A stretch of 64,000 nucleotides of DNA. Source: Dyadobacter flavalbus (GTDB taxonomy: Bacteria > Bacteroidota > Bacteroidia > Cytophagales > Spirosomataceae). The stretch covers positions 62,001-126,000 of the forward strand of contig NZ_VBSN01000059.1 of assembly GCF_006149045.1 (NCBI RefSeq), in the 5' to 3' direction. Made by a program: the position numbers and the translations under genes. Numbering within the stretch: position 1 is the stretch's first letter; the number at the start of each line of letters is the position of its first letter. Positions 34,658 to 42,650 of this stretch are shown in pieces. Below the pieces are notes generated by a model that saw only the letters and a program-made list of their open reading frames with translations, did not search any database and was not told the origin of the DNA.

Positions 34658-35836
34658 TTAGCTTTCCTTTGCCATTTCTCTTCTGGTGCCTTCGTACAGT
34701 TCATATTCCAGCAGGCGGCAGTCAATGGTGCTTGTATAGAATTCAATTCTGCGCTTTGTCTTTAACCCAATTTTTTTGGCGAGTTCCAGATTTCCGGTAA
34801 ATACATAACCAAAATAGCCGCCGCATTTCTTTTTCATAAAATCGCCGATTCTTGCATAGGTATCTTCCAGTTCGTCCAGATTTCCCAGCCGGTCGCCGTA
34901 TTCTGGATTAATAAAAAATACGCCTCTGTTTTCAGCCGGCACTTCGGTTTCTGCAAAATCACAAACTTCAAATTCGATCAAATTCGCAACGCCTGCAGCA
35001 ATGGCATTTTTTTTGGCATTGGCAATGGCTACATTGCTGTAATCCGTGGCGATGATCCGCAGGCCGGGAACGTCAATAATCTGCTCGTCCAGCAAATCCT
35101 GTTCGGCAAAATAAACCTCTTCGTCAAATCCCTGAATGTGCATAAATGCATAGTTGTTGCGGAACAGGCCCGGGCGGCTGTTGGTGGCAATCAAAGCGGC
35201 TTCAATCGCCAGCGTACCCGAACCGCACATCGGGTTGATAAAAGCGGAAGTCCGGTCCCAGCGGCTTGCCAGGATGGTGGCCGAAGCAAGGGCTTCCAGC
35301 ATCGGTGCGCGTCCGGGAATCTTGCGGTAGCCATGCCGGGCCAGTGAATCGCCGGAAGTATCCATAAAAAGTTCGGCATGTTCATTTTTCCAGAACAAGT
35401 GGACAACAGCGCCTGTAAGGTCGGAGCCGGTGGAAGGACGCGTTCCTTTCTGTTCGCGGAAACGGTCTACAATAGCATCTTTCACGCGCAGGTTGGCAAA
35501 CATGCTGTTGTTGATGGTCGGATTCTGAACGTTGCTCGTTACCGAAAAATAACCTTCATTTTCAAGAATGTCTTCCCATTTTACGTTCAGGACATACTTG
35601 TAAACATCGTCCGGATGGCTGGCAGTGAAACTTCCCAGACTGTACAAAACCTGACTGGCGCAGTAAAGATTAAGGTTCAGCTTGATGCAGTCGTTGATGG
35701 TTCCTTTGATCCGTACGCCTGTTACAAATGCTTCCTCGACAGCAAATCCCAGGTTTTTAACTTCCTGTTCCAGATACGGCGCAAGACGTTTGTGGCAAGT
35801 AATGGTGATCGGGGCGGAAGTTGTAAAAAAAGACAT
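34658..35836 (-). CDS. THUMP-domain RNA methyltransferase, RlmL/RlmK-type
   Basis: 392 residues. An N-terminal ferredoxin-like plus THUMP region (about 10-160) binds RNA. The catalytic Rossmann domain has INPMCGSGTLAIEAALIA (SAM site, about 205-222), IIATDYSNVAIANAKKNA, and the target-amine loop VFFINPEYGDRLG. Family members methylate N2 of guanine, as in 23S rRNA G2445. The loop reads NPEYG rather than the common NPPYG, so proline is replaced by glutamate. The upstream region contains a short ggctgttggc element. Confidence 0.88.
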   Translation of the reverse strand: MSFFTTSAPITITCHKRLAPYLEQEVKNLGFAVEEAFVTGVRIKGTINDCIKLNLNLYCASQVLYSLGSFTASHPDDVYKYVLNVKWEDILENEGYFSVTSNVQNPTINNSMFANLRVKDAIVDRFREQKGTRPSTGSDLTGAVVHLFWKNEHAELFMDTSGDSLARHGYRKIPGRAPMLEALASATILASRWDRTSAFINPMCGSGTLAIEAALIATNSRPGLFRNNYAFMHIQGFDEEVYFAEQDLLDEQIIDVPGLRIIATDYSNVAIANAKKNAIAAGVANLIEFEVCDFAETEVPAENRGVFFINPEYGDRLGNLDELEDTYARIGDFMKKKCGGYFGYVFTGNLELAKKIGLKTKRRIEFYTSTIDCRLLEYELYEGTRREMAKES

Positions 35837-36065
35837 GTGAAATCTGCTAAATGGCTGTTGGCAATCAGCTTTAAGCTGTTAAAAAGAGCAGGTTCGGAAA
35901 AGGGCAAATTACAAAAATGAATAAGCTCGGTTCATTCGAATCAGTTACTAACTAACGAAAAGCTGCGTTTATACCGGCAAACTTAGCAGTTTAGAAAACC
36001 ATAATTATTAAACGAAGCAGAATTTATAGCCGATAATTCGCAAATGCATGGCTGAAAAATAATGA

Positions 36066-36095
36066 AGGCTGCTCCCTTTTGAAAAGAAACAGCCT
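36066..36095 (-). terminator. Putative terminator of PVC-type dehydrogenase gene
   Basis: Arms aggctg (36066-36071) and cagcct (36090-36095) with extra pairing of ctttt/aaaag inside; on the minus strand a T-rich stretch (ttcattattttt) follows. It is 20 bases past the stop codon at 36115. Confidence 0.5.
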
Positions 36096-36114
36096 AATCA
36101 AGTTACTCCTGAAT

Positions 36115-38433
36115 CTAGATTCCGTTCAGTTCGGCTTCCGTGAAGGCTTTTTCACGGCCTGTCAGTTTCTGGCGTGTGCGGGCGACTTCTTCGGTCGTAA
36201 CCTTGTCCGCATTGTTCCGCCATGATTTCCGGATAAAGCTCAGAAGCTGCGCAATGTCTTCGTTCGGCATGTCCTTGTCGTATCCGATGCCCGGCATGTC
36301 GCCGCTTACCTCCGGCGTCTGGTACACATGGCCGTTTACTTTTACCGGTCCGGTCAGCCCGAAAAGTACAATGGAAATCAGTTTATCCTTGTTTCCCGTT
36401 ACCCATTCCGACTGGTTCAACGGAGGTGCAAGCGACCGGATACCGCCGCCGTCCGCACCGTGACATGTCTGGCAAATGGAAGTAAATAACGCTTCGCCTT
36501 TCGGAAATTCCTTTTTCAGCGTTTCCGGGTTTCGGTTGCCCTGCGCATTTTTCACACCGGCAATTACTTTCTGAAGCTGCTTGTTCAAAGTTACGTTCTG
36601 ATCTGTCAGAGAAGCTGTGATTTCATTTTGAAACAATTCTTCCTTGTCCTGTAAGTTACTGATCACGGCATCGGAAACATAACGGTTGGAAGGATATTTG
36701 ACAGCCAGTTTCGTCAGCAGGTTATGCGAAGCAGTAGAATCAAACGTCTCCATTGATCTGCAGATAAAAGCAATGTACGGCGCTGCAAGCGTGTCATTTT
36801 CGTTTACCATATTTTCAAAAGCCGAAGCAAACTGCCGGTACGATGACGGATTCATCATGTAAGGCGCAACGGAAAGTGCCTGCATCCGGTATGTCCATTC
36901 CGGCGAAGAAAGCCAGGCCAGAACCTCTTCCGTTTTAAGCGAATTAAGTCCTTCCAGCGTCCATAATGCATGAATGGCGAGTAACGGATTGTTCTTTTGC
37001 TTTACAGCTTCGCGCAAGGCAGGAAGCGTCTGGTTGTATTTTCCGTCAATCAGTTTCTGCTGCGCCCTGTCGCGCACCCAGCCGTTTGCATGTCCGAGCA
37101 GCTTTACGAGTTCATCTGCTTTGTCAGGAATGGTTACTGGCCGGGATTCTGTATTTTTCGGAACGATCTTGTAAATGCGTCCGCTGGAAAGGGGCTGCGT
37201 AAGGTCTCTTTTTCCAATCTGGTCTTTCAGGTAAGGCGTAAGGTATGTTTTATGCTGGATGATTCCGCGGTACATATCCAGCACATACATGGCGCCGTCG
37301 GGTGCGTTGTAAAGGCTTACAGGCCGGAAGCGTTCGTCGGTACTGGCCAAGAATTCCTTTCCTTTGTAAGCCTGTTCTCCTTTTACTATATAGCCTCTTT
37401 CATCCAGAATATTCCTTTTAATAAGATTGGCAGACGGCTCGGGCACGAATGCGTTGAACTCGTAAGACGGCCCGAACAACGCGCCGCGGTAAATAACAGG
37501 GCCGGCAGCTGCCGTAAAGTCGTTCAGTCGCAGGCTGTCGTCGAGGATATTTTTCATGTACCCGCGGTTTACGCCGGGAGTCGGATGGATCGGATAAACC
37601 TTGTTATTGGCTACGGATTTTTCATTGTAGCCGGCAACGCCTTTCTGGTTTTTGTTGGAAGCGCCAAGTCCGGCCGGAAAGTAATCTCCGAGCAGGTTCT
37701 GCGAATTGTTGTTATAATAAAGCCTTCCGTAATTATCCTGCGTAATACCCCACTGGCCGCGGAAATGGGTATGCTCGATTTCCCATTTACTGCCTCTTTT
37801 GCGATAGCGTTTATCCGACTTGGCGTTGTAAATCCAGTTATCCATGGCACGAAGCAGGCCGTTTGGCTGATGCTCTACATTACCGCCTTCCGTATATTTG
37901 GCATCCACCAGAGTCTTCTTGACCGCTTTGTCATTTTTGATTTCATAAAACCACAGATTCGTAGGTTCCGCAACCAGAATGCCGTTTTCAATGAGGCAAA
38001 TTGCTCTCGGAAGCACCAGTGAATCCACGACAACAGTCCGTTCATCGTACACGCCGTCCTTGTTCTTGTCGTCCAGGATCACGATGTTTCCGTTCGGGAT
38101 ATCTTCGCCGGTTCCGATGGTATCCGGCATGTAACCGGTCATTTCCACGACCCACATTCTGGCCTTGTCGTCAAACTGCATGGCTACGGGCGCACTTACG
38201 AGCGGTTCTGCTGCGACGAGCTTTACTTCAAACCCGTTTTCAACCTGCATTTTTGCAATCGTGTTTTCAGGCCGTATGAAAGGTGATTTTCCCTGAACCG
38301 TTACGATTGTATCGGGTTTAACTGTTTCCGTATTAGCTGTTGTCTGCTGCGTAACAACCTTCTTGTTTGTTTTACAGTAAAACAGGGTGATGGAAATGGC
38401 AAGGAAAAGAAAATGAGAACCGTACTTTTTCAT
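36115..38433 (-). CDS. PVC-type membrane-bound dehydrogenase with cytochrome c domain
   Basis: 772 residues. The N-terminus is a lipoprotein-like signal (ITLFYC, Cys20), so the protein should be lipid-anchored in the periplasm. Residues 45-420 form a beta-propeller of the TIGR02604 membrane-bound dehydrogenase type (VKLVAAEPLVSAPVAMQFDDKARMWVVEMTGY). HEAT-like helical repeats follow at about 440-600. The C-terminal cytochrome domain has a heme site CQTCHG (near 662-667) and a candidate axial Met in GDMPGIGYDKDMP. The family probably oxidises a sugar or sugar alcohol; the substrate is unknown. The MFS gene just upstream on the strand may import the same compound. Confidence 0.85.
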   Translation of the reverse strand: MKKYGSHFLFLAISITLFYCKTNKKVVTQQTTANTETVKPDTIVTVQGKSPFIRPENTIAKMQVENGFEVKLVAAEPLVSAPVAMQFDDKARMWVVEMTGYMPDTIGTGEDIPNGNIVILDDKNKDGVYDERTVVVDSLVLPRAICLIENGILVAEPTNLWFYEIKNDKAVKKTLVDAKYTEGGNVEHQPNGLLRAMDNWIYNAKSDKRYRKRGSKWEIEHTHFRGQWGITQDNYGRLYYNNNSQNLLGDYFPAGLGASNKNQKGVAGYNEKSVANNKVYPIHPTPGVNRGYMKNILDDSLRLNDFTAAAGPVIYRGALFGPSYEFNAFVPEPSANLIKRNILDERGYIVKGEQAYKGKEFLASTDERFRPVSLYNAPDGAMYVLDMYRGIIQHKTYLTPYLKDQIGKRDLTQPLSSGRIYKIVPKNTESRPVTIPDKADELVKLLGHANGWVRDRAQQKLIDGKYNQTLPALREAVKQKNNPLLAIHALWTLEGLNSLKTEEVLAWLSSPEWTYRMQALSVAPYMMNPSSYRQFASAFENMVNENDTLAAPYIAFICRSMETFDSTASHNLLTKLAVKYPSNRYVSDAVISNLQDKEELFQNEITASLTDQNVTLNKQLQKVIAGVKNAQGNRNPETLKKEFPKGEALFTSICQTCHGADGGGIRSLAPPLNQSEWVTGNKDKLISIVLFGLTGPVKVNGHVYQTPEVSGDMPGIGYDKDMPNEDIAQLLSFIRKSWRNNADKVTTEEVARTRQKLTGREKAFTEAELNGI

Positions 38434-38503
38434 TGTTGAAATTGATCTGTCAGGCAGTGGTTAATGAAGCTGCGAATCAGGTTGAAAGTTACTTACAGGA
38501 ACG

Positions 38504-39802
38504 TTAATCTTTTATAGATTCTTCAACCGGTTTCATGTTGGAAGTCAGAAAATGAATGATAAGCCATGCGACCAGATAAGCCAGGCCGGATATTATGAAC
38601 AAAACGTTGTATCCTGCGCTAATATTTCCTGCTGCTTTGTAATAATCCAGCAGAGAACCAACGAGTAACGGAAACAAAGTGGAGCCGATAGACCCAGCCA
38701 TTCCGCCGATCCCGACAACGGAACTGACGGCTCTTTTCGGGAAAATATCGGAAACAATCGTAAAAATATTGGCGCTCCACGCCTGATGCGCAGCTGCTGC
38801 AATACTGATGATGCCCACTGCAACCCAGATATCCGTTGCATATTTGGCCAGAATGATCGGCATGACTGCAAAAGCAACAATCAGCAAAGTCGTTTTTCTT
38901 GCCCTTAAAGGTGCCCAGCCGCTTTTGATCAGATATGAAGACAGATAACCGCCGCCGATGCTGCCGAAAGTAGTGGCCGTATAAACGATTGCCAGATGCA
39001 GGCTCGGCTTTTTCAGGTCAAGCGAAAAAGTGGTTGCAAAGTAGGACGGAAGCCAGAACAGAAAAAACCACCAGATCGGGTCGGTAAGTATCTTGCCGAT
39101 GATAAATACCCACGCCTGACGCAGTTGGAGCAGTTTTGACCATGGAATCGGTGCCTTGTCTTCTCCGTCGGACAGTTCATTATCGCTGTGAATGTAGGCA
39201 TTTTCTTCTGCGGTCAGTTTCTTGTGCCGTGACGGAATTTCATATAGCAGCCACCAGAATACGAGCCATACAAAACCAAGCGCGCCCGTAATCAGAAATG
39301 CTTCCTGCCAGCCATATGCGCCCAGCAGCCACGGAACCAGAATGGGCGCGGCCACGGCGCCGATGCTTGTTCCTGAATTGAAAATGCCTGTTGCCAGTGC
39401 ACGTTCGCGTTTTGGAAACCATTCTGCCGTTGCTTTTACAGCTGCCGGGAAATTGCCCGATTCGCCCAAGCCCAGAAGCGCCCGTACAGCCCCGAACCCG
39501 AATGTACTTTTTACAAATGCATGTAGAATGGCCGCAATGCTCCAGACGATAATGGAAATGGAGTAACCCATTTTGGAACCGATCTTGTCTATGAAATTTC
39601 CGAAAATAAGATAACCCAATGCATAACAGCCGGCAAATACCATGACAATATTGGCGTAATCCGATTCCGACCAGTTGAATTCAAGTTCCAGCGTAGGTTT
39701 CAGTAACCCGAGAATTTGCCGGTCGATGTAATTGATTGTAGTTGCAAAGAATAATAAAGCACAGATTACCCAACGATAGTTGCCGATTTTGGTTTGTTTC
39801 AT
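38504..39802 (-). CDS. MFS transporter, ACS/hexuronate-like
   Basis: 432 residues with about 12 membrane helices. The N-terminus YRWVICALLFFATTINYIDRQILGLLKPTLELEFNWSE matches the anion:cation symporter branch (ExuT, GarP), with the TTINYxDR motif of that group. These carriers import hexuronates, glucarate or related sugar acids with protons. It is followed 70 bases later on the same strand by the PVC-type dehydrogenase and may be co-transcribed with it. No uronate isomerase or lyase gene is close. Confidence 0.85.
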   Translation of the reverse strand: MKQTKIGNYRWVICALLFFATTINYIDRQILGLLKPTLELEFNWSESDYANIVMVFAGCYALGYLIFGNFIDKIGSKMGYSISIIVWSIAAILHAFVKSTFGFGAVRALLGLGESGNFPAAVKATAEWFPKRERALATGIFNSGTSIGAVAAPILVPWLLGAYGWQEAFLITGALGFVWLVFWWLLYEIPSRHKKLTAEENAYIHSDNELSDGEDKAPIPWSKLLQLRQAWVFIIGKILTDPIWWFFLFWLPSYFATTFSLDLKKPSLHLAIVYTATTFGSIGGGYLSSYLIKSGWAPLRARKTTLLIVAFAVMPIILAKYATDIWVAVGIISIAAAAHQAWSANIFTIVSDIFPKRAVSSVVGIGGMAGSIGSTLFPLLVGSLLDYYKAAGNISAGYNVLFIISGLAYLVAWLIIHFLTSNMKPVEESIKD

Positions 39803-40128
39803 AGTGAGGATTAAAAATTTCTTCGGGTTCAGATGTAAAATAAATGTCTGTCACCGAAGAAGACGGGCTTTTCAGGTTTCTACCCCTTAAACGAGCCGGA
39901 AAGACAGCAATAAAATTAATCCGGTTAATTAGATTCCGGTCTGCAGGCAGGATATTTTATACAAACAGCCGCTTGTTAAATACCGCATTCTGCACAATCC
40001 GAAAATCTGCTGGAATGCCATTCTCCATAACCTCAGGTTATGGAAGATAACCAATTGTGATTAGAACCGATGCGGTTCACAAGGTATTTTTGCAACATAA
40101 TATTCCGGAATTCATACAGAAACTGAAC
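39803..40128. other. Intergenic region, 326 bases
   Basis: The divergent MFS and ferredoxin reductase genes share this region. It contains two near-perfect palindromes at 40024-40044 and 40064-40078. Nothing else is recognised; a short open stretch at 39844-40050 has no supporting features. Confidence 0.55.
40024..40078. promoter_or_regulatory. Two palindromes upstream of ferredoxin reductase
   Basis: The first is a perfect 10-bp inverted repeat around a single base (tccataacct-c-aggttatgga, 40024-40044). The second is gaaccg-atg-cggttc (40064-40078). The two are 19 bases apart and end 50 bases before the ATG at 40129. They look like operator sites for a dimeric regulator, possibly redox-linked; this is inference. 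Confidence 0.5.
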
Positions 40129-41133
40129 ATGATAACCACAGATATTTGCATCATAGGAGCGGGGCCCGTCGGCCTGTTTGCTGTTTTTGAAGCGGGATTG
40201 CTGAAGATGCGCTGCCATTTGATAGATGCGTTGCCTGTTATCGGCGGCCAGCTTGCCGAAATCTATCCTCAGAAACCCATTTATGACATTCCGGGCGCAC
40301 CGGGAATCATTGCAGAGGATCTTGTCAAAAACCTGTACATGCAGATTGAAGAATTCAAGCCGGGTTTTACGCTGGGCGAAAGGGTGGAATCTCTGGAAAA
40401 GCAGGAAGATGAAAGTTATATTGTAAAAACAAACGAAGGCACCGCAGTTCATTGTCAGGTGGTTGTGATTGCAGCGGGGTTGGGCAGTTTCGAGCCCAGA
40501 AAACCGGCCGTTGAAAAACTGGAATACTTTGAAGGAAAAGGCGTTCATTACATGGTCAAGAAACCGGAACAGTTCAGAGATCAGAACGTTGTGCTTGCGG
40601 GCGGCGGCGATTCGGCGCTGGACTGGACGATTTTTCTGGCCGACATTGCTTCACGCGTAACGCTTGTACACCGCGGCGACACATTCCGCGGCGCTCCGGA
40701 CTCAGCTGAAAAAGTGTTTGAACTTGCTGAAAAAGGAAAAATCGATCTGATCCTGCAATCGCAGGTCAGCAGCCTTGGGGGTAATGGTGTTTTAAAGGAA
40801 GTTTCAATTACTGGGAATGACAAATCGGTTATCAAAGTCCCGACGGATCATTTCATTCCACTCTTTGGATTAAGCCCGAAACTCGGCCCGATTGCGGACT
40901 GGAACCTGGGCGTGGAAAAATCAGCGGTTGTTGTCGATACACTGGATTACTCGACAAACATCGAGCGCATTTATGCAATCGGTGACATCAATACGTATCC
41001 GGGAAAGCTGAAACTGATCCTCTGTGGTTTTCATGAAGCGGCGATTATGATGCAGAGTGCTTTCAAATACGTTTATCCCGATCAGAAATTAAGCTTTAAA
41101 TACACGACCGTTAACGGGGTCAATCCATTTTAG
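40129..41133 (+). CDS. Ferredoxin-NADP reductase, thioredoxin-reductase-like
   Basis: 334 residues from the ATG at 40129. An upstream GTG at 40057 is in frame, but the FAD-binding strand (DICIIGAGPVGLFAVFEAG) should lie at the very start. A second Rossmann motif for NAD(P)H is VVLAGGGDSALDWTIFLAD (about 155-175). The redox-active CXXC of thioredoxin reductase is absent, as in the YumC-type ferredoxin-NADP reductases. The C-terminal FAD motif YAIGDINTYPG is present. A 2Fe-2S ferredoxin gene follows after 2 bases and is the likely electron partner. Confidence 0.88.
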   Translation: MITTDICIIGAGPVGLFAVFEAGLLKMRCHLIDALPVIGGQLAEIYPQKPIYDIPGAPGIIAEDLVKNLYMQIEEFKPGFTLGERVESLEKQEDESYIVKTNEGTAVHCQVVVIAAGLGSFEPRKPAVEKLEYFEGKGVHYMVKKPEQFRDQNVVLAGGGDSALDWTIFLADIASRVTLVHRGDTFRGAPDSAEKVFELAEKGKIDLILQSQVSSLGGNGVLKEVSITGNDKSVIKVPTDHFIPLFGLSPKLGPIADWNLGVEKSAVVVDTLDYSTNIERIYAIGDINTYPGKLKLILCGFHEAAIMMQSAFKYVYPDQKLSFKYTTVNGVNPF

Positions 41134-41135
41134 TC

Positions 41136-41459
41136 ATGATCAATATAACAGTTGAAGAACATAACGGTGAAAGGCGGAATCTGGAAGTTCCTGTTGATAT
41201 GGGATTGAACCTGATGGAAGTTCTTAAAGCGTATGAATATGACATTCAGGCCACTTGCGGCGGAATGGCACTCTGCGCAACTTGCCATATTGAAGTGCTG
41301 GAAGGAACAGACAAACTGCCGGAACCAAACGACAACGAACTGGATACGCTGGATACGTTGCCGGATGCGGATATGAACAGCCGTCTTTCCTGCCAGCTCA
41401 GGCCGGACGATACTATGGACGGACTTGTGATCCGGATAAAAGCATTACAGGAAAGTTAA
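41136..41459 (+). CDS. 2Fe-2S ferredoxin, adrenodoxin type
   Basis: 107 residues. Cluster ligands are Cys41, Cys47 and Cys50 (CGGMALCATC, i.e. CX5CX2C) and Cys86 (SCQLRP), the adrenodoxin/ISC ferredoxin pattern. It starts 2 bases after the reductase, so the two form an NADPH-reductase-ferredoxin electron pair. No P450, Rieske oxygenase or iron-sulfur assembly gene is adjacent, so the final acceptor is unknown. Confidence 0.92.
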   Translation: MINITVEEHNGERRNLEVPVDMGLNLMEVLKAYEYDIQATCGGMALCATCHIEVLEGTDKLPEPNDNELDTLDTLPDADMNSRLSCQLRPDDTMDGLVIRIKALQES

Positions 41460-41492
41460 TTGAGGTTTTAGAATTTTGGAATAATAGTACAT

Positions 41493-41524
41493 AAACCTTC
41501 GCTGATCCTCTGCGAAGGTTTTTA
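41493..41524 (+). terminator. Intrinsic terminator of ferredoxin operon
   Basis: A 10-bp perfect stem (aaaccttcgc at 41493-41502, gcgaaggttt at 41512-41521), 9-base loop, followed by T residues. Confidence 0.8.
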
Positions 41525-41738
41525 GTTTTCAAAGGAAACTGGAAATTCACTTTCATCCGGAAAAATGCCTGGAATAAATAATTCGGGTGAATAATGTTTG
41601 AATTTATAAATTTTACTATTCTAAAATGTTTAGAGTTAAACGTCTGATTAGAAGCAACATAAAACATTTCACGATTTACATTTTACCAAAACATAAAAAC
41701 TAAGCACGGGGATTTTCAATCCAGACCGCTCATTTTGG

Positions 41739-41746
41739 TACTTTTG
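41739..41746 (+). promoter_or_regulatory. TAnnTTTG -7 box for the Anbu gene
   Basis: An exact match (tacttttg) to the Bacteroidota -7 consensus lies 76 bases before the ATG at 41823. A T-rich tttt at 41713-41716 is a weak -33 element at about 22 bases. Confidence 0.5.
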
Positions 41747-41822
41747 AACCGGATTCAAGTAGTTACAAGTAGTGTCGTCTGGACAGAAAACAGACATTGC
41801 TTTAACCTAATCAGAGATAAAA

Positions 41823-42551
41823 ATGACTTATTGCCTGGGAATAAAAGTAAAAGAAGGACTGGTTGCGCTGGCTGATACCCGCATTACAGCAGGAACCAAC
41901 ACGACGGTCAAAAAGAAAATGTATGTAACGCAAAAAGATAATTACTCGCTGTTTATCATGACGAGCGGACTTCGTTCCGTGCGGGATAAAGCGGTGCATT
42001 ATTTTGAAGAGCTCATCAGCGAAGGCGTTGTTTACAACAAACTGTATAAAGCTGTAAATGCCTTTGGCGAGCAGATCAAACGGGTTGCAGAAGAGGACAG
42101 GGCCAATCTGGAACGCTCGGGTTTTAAATTCAACCTGAACACGATTGTCGGCGGACAGCTCAAAGACGATGCCGAACACAAACTGTTCCTGCTTTATTCG
42201 GAAGGAAACTGGGTGGAGCTGGATGAAGGTTCGCCTTATGTGATCATTGGAAATTCAGGTCAGGGCAAAGCAATCCTGAACCGGGTGCTGAACGAGTACT
42301 CGACAATGAAACAGGCACTTAAAGCCGGATTTCTGTCTTTTGATTCCACGCGTGTAAGCAATAACGACGTTGATTTCCCGATTGACATTGTACTTTACAA
42401 AAAAGACAGCTTTTCCATTATTGAGCACCGGTACGAGAAAAAAGATATGGAAAAAATATCCGAGATATGGGCCGATAAATTAAAGCAGGCACTCGACGAT
42501 ATTCCGGAAGACTGGATGGACAAGCCTTTTGAGATCATTGATAAAGGTTAA
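41823..42551 (+). CDS. Anbu: bacterial proteasome-like peptidase
   Basis: 242 residues. The N-terminus MTYCLGIKVKEGLVALADTRITAG is the Anbu (ancestral beta subunit) pattern: the Met is presumably removed to expose Thr2 as the catalytic nucleophile, with the DTR motif (Asp18-Arg20) following as in proteasome beta subunits. Further N-terminal-nucleophile hydrolase segments are TIVGGQLKDDAEHKLFLLYSEGNW and PYVIIGNSGQGKAIL. Anbu is usually in an operon with an alpha-E protein, a circularly permuted ATP-grasp enzyme and a transglutaminase-like protease. Here it stands alone, with its own promoter and terminator. Its substrate is unknown. Confidence 0.85.
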   Translation: MTYCLGIKVKEGLVALADTRITAGTNTTVKKKMYVTQKDNYSLFIMTSGLRSVRDKAVHYFEELISEGVVYNKLYKAVNAFGEQIKRVAEEDRANLERSGFKFNLNTIVGGQLKDDAEHKLFLLYSEGNWVELDEGSPYVIIGNSGQGKAILNRVLNEYSTMKQALKAGFLSFDSTRVSNNDVDFPIDIVLYKKDSFSIIEHRYEKKDMEKISEIWADKLKQALDDIPEDWMDKPFEIIDKG

Positions 42552-42570
42552 AATGGAATTCTTATTACTT

Positions 42571-42616
42571 CATTAAACAAAAAGAACTGGTCAGCGCCAG
42601 TTCTTTTTGTTTAATG
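42571..42616. terminator. 20-bp perfect bidirectional terminator
   Basis: Arms at 42571-42590 and 42597-42616 are exact inverses (20 bp) with a 6-base loop, between the convergent Anbu and MMPL genes. The arms contain A-run and T-run, so both transcripts can end here. A gtttaatgaaac copy overlapping the right arm (42609-42620) is repeated at 42623-42634. Confidence 0.8.
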
Positions 42617-42650
42617 AAACTTGTTTAATGAAACGTAGTCAATTTATTGT

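Larger units (their letters stand above)
41460..41822. other. Intergenic region, 363 bases
   Basis: It holds the ferredoxin terminator (41493-41524) and the likely promoter of the proteasome-like gene (-7 box at 41739-41746). The minus-strand reading frame over 41413-41667 lacks any protein-like features and overlaps the ferredoxin gene. Confidence 0.6.

Noticed and set aside
39844..40050. 68-residue plus-strand frame upstream of ferredoxin reductase
   Set aside because: No recognisable features and it includes the palindromic region; likely non-coding.
41413..41667. 84-residue minus-strand frame
   Set aside because: It overlaps the ferredoxin gene and terminator and shows no protein-like composition.
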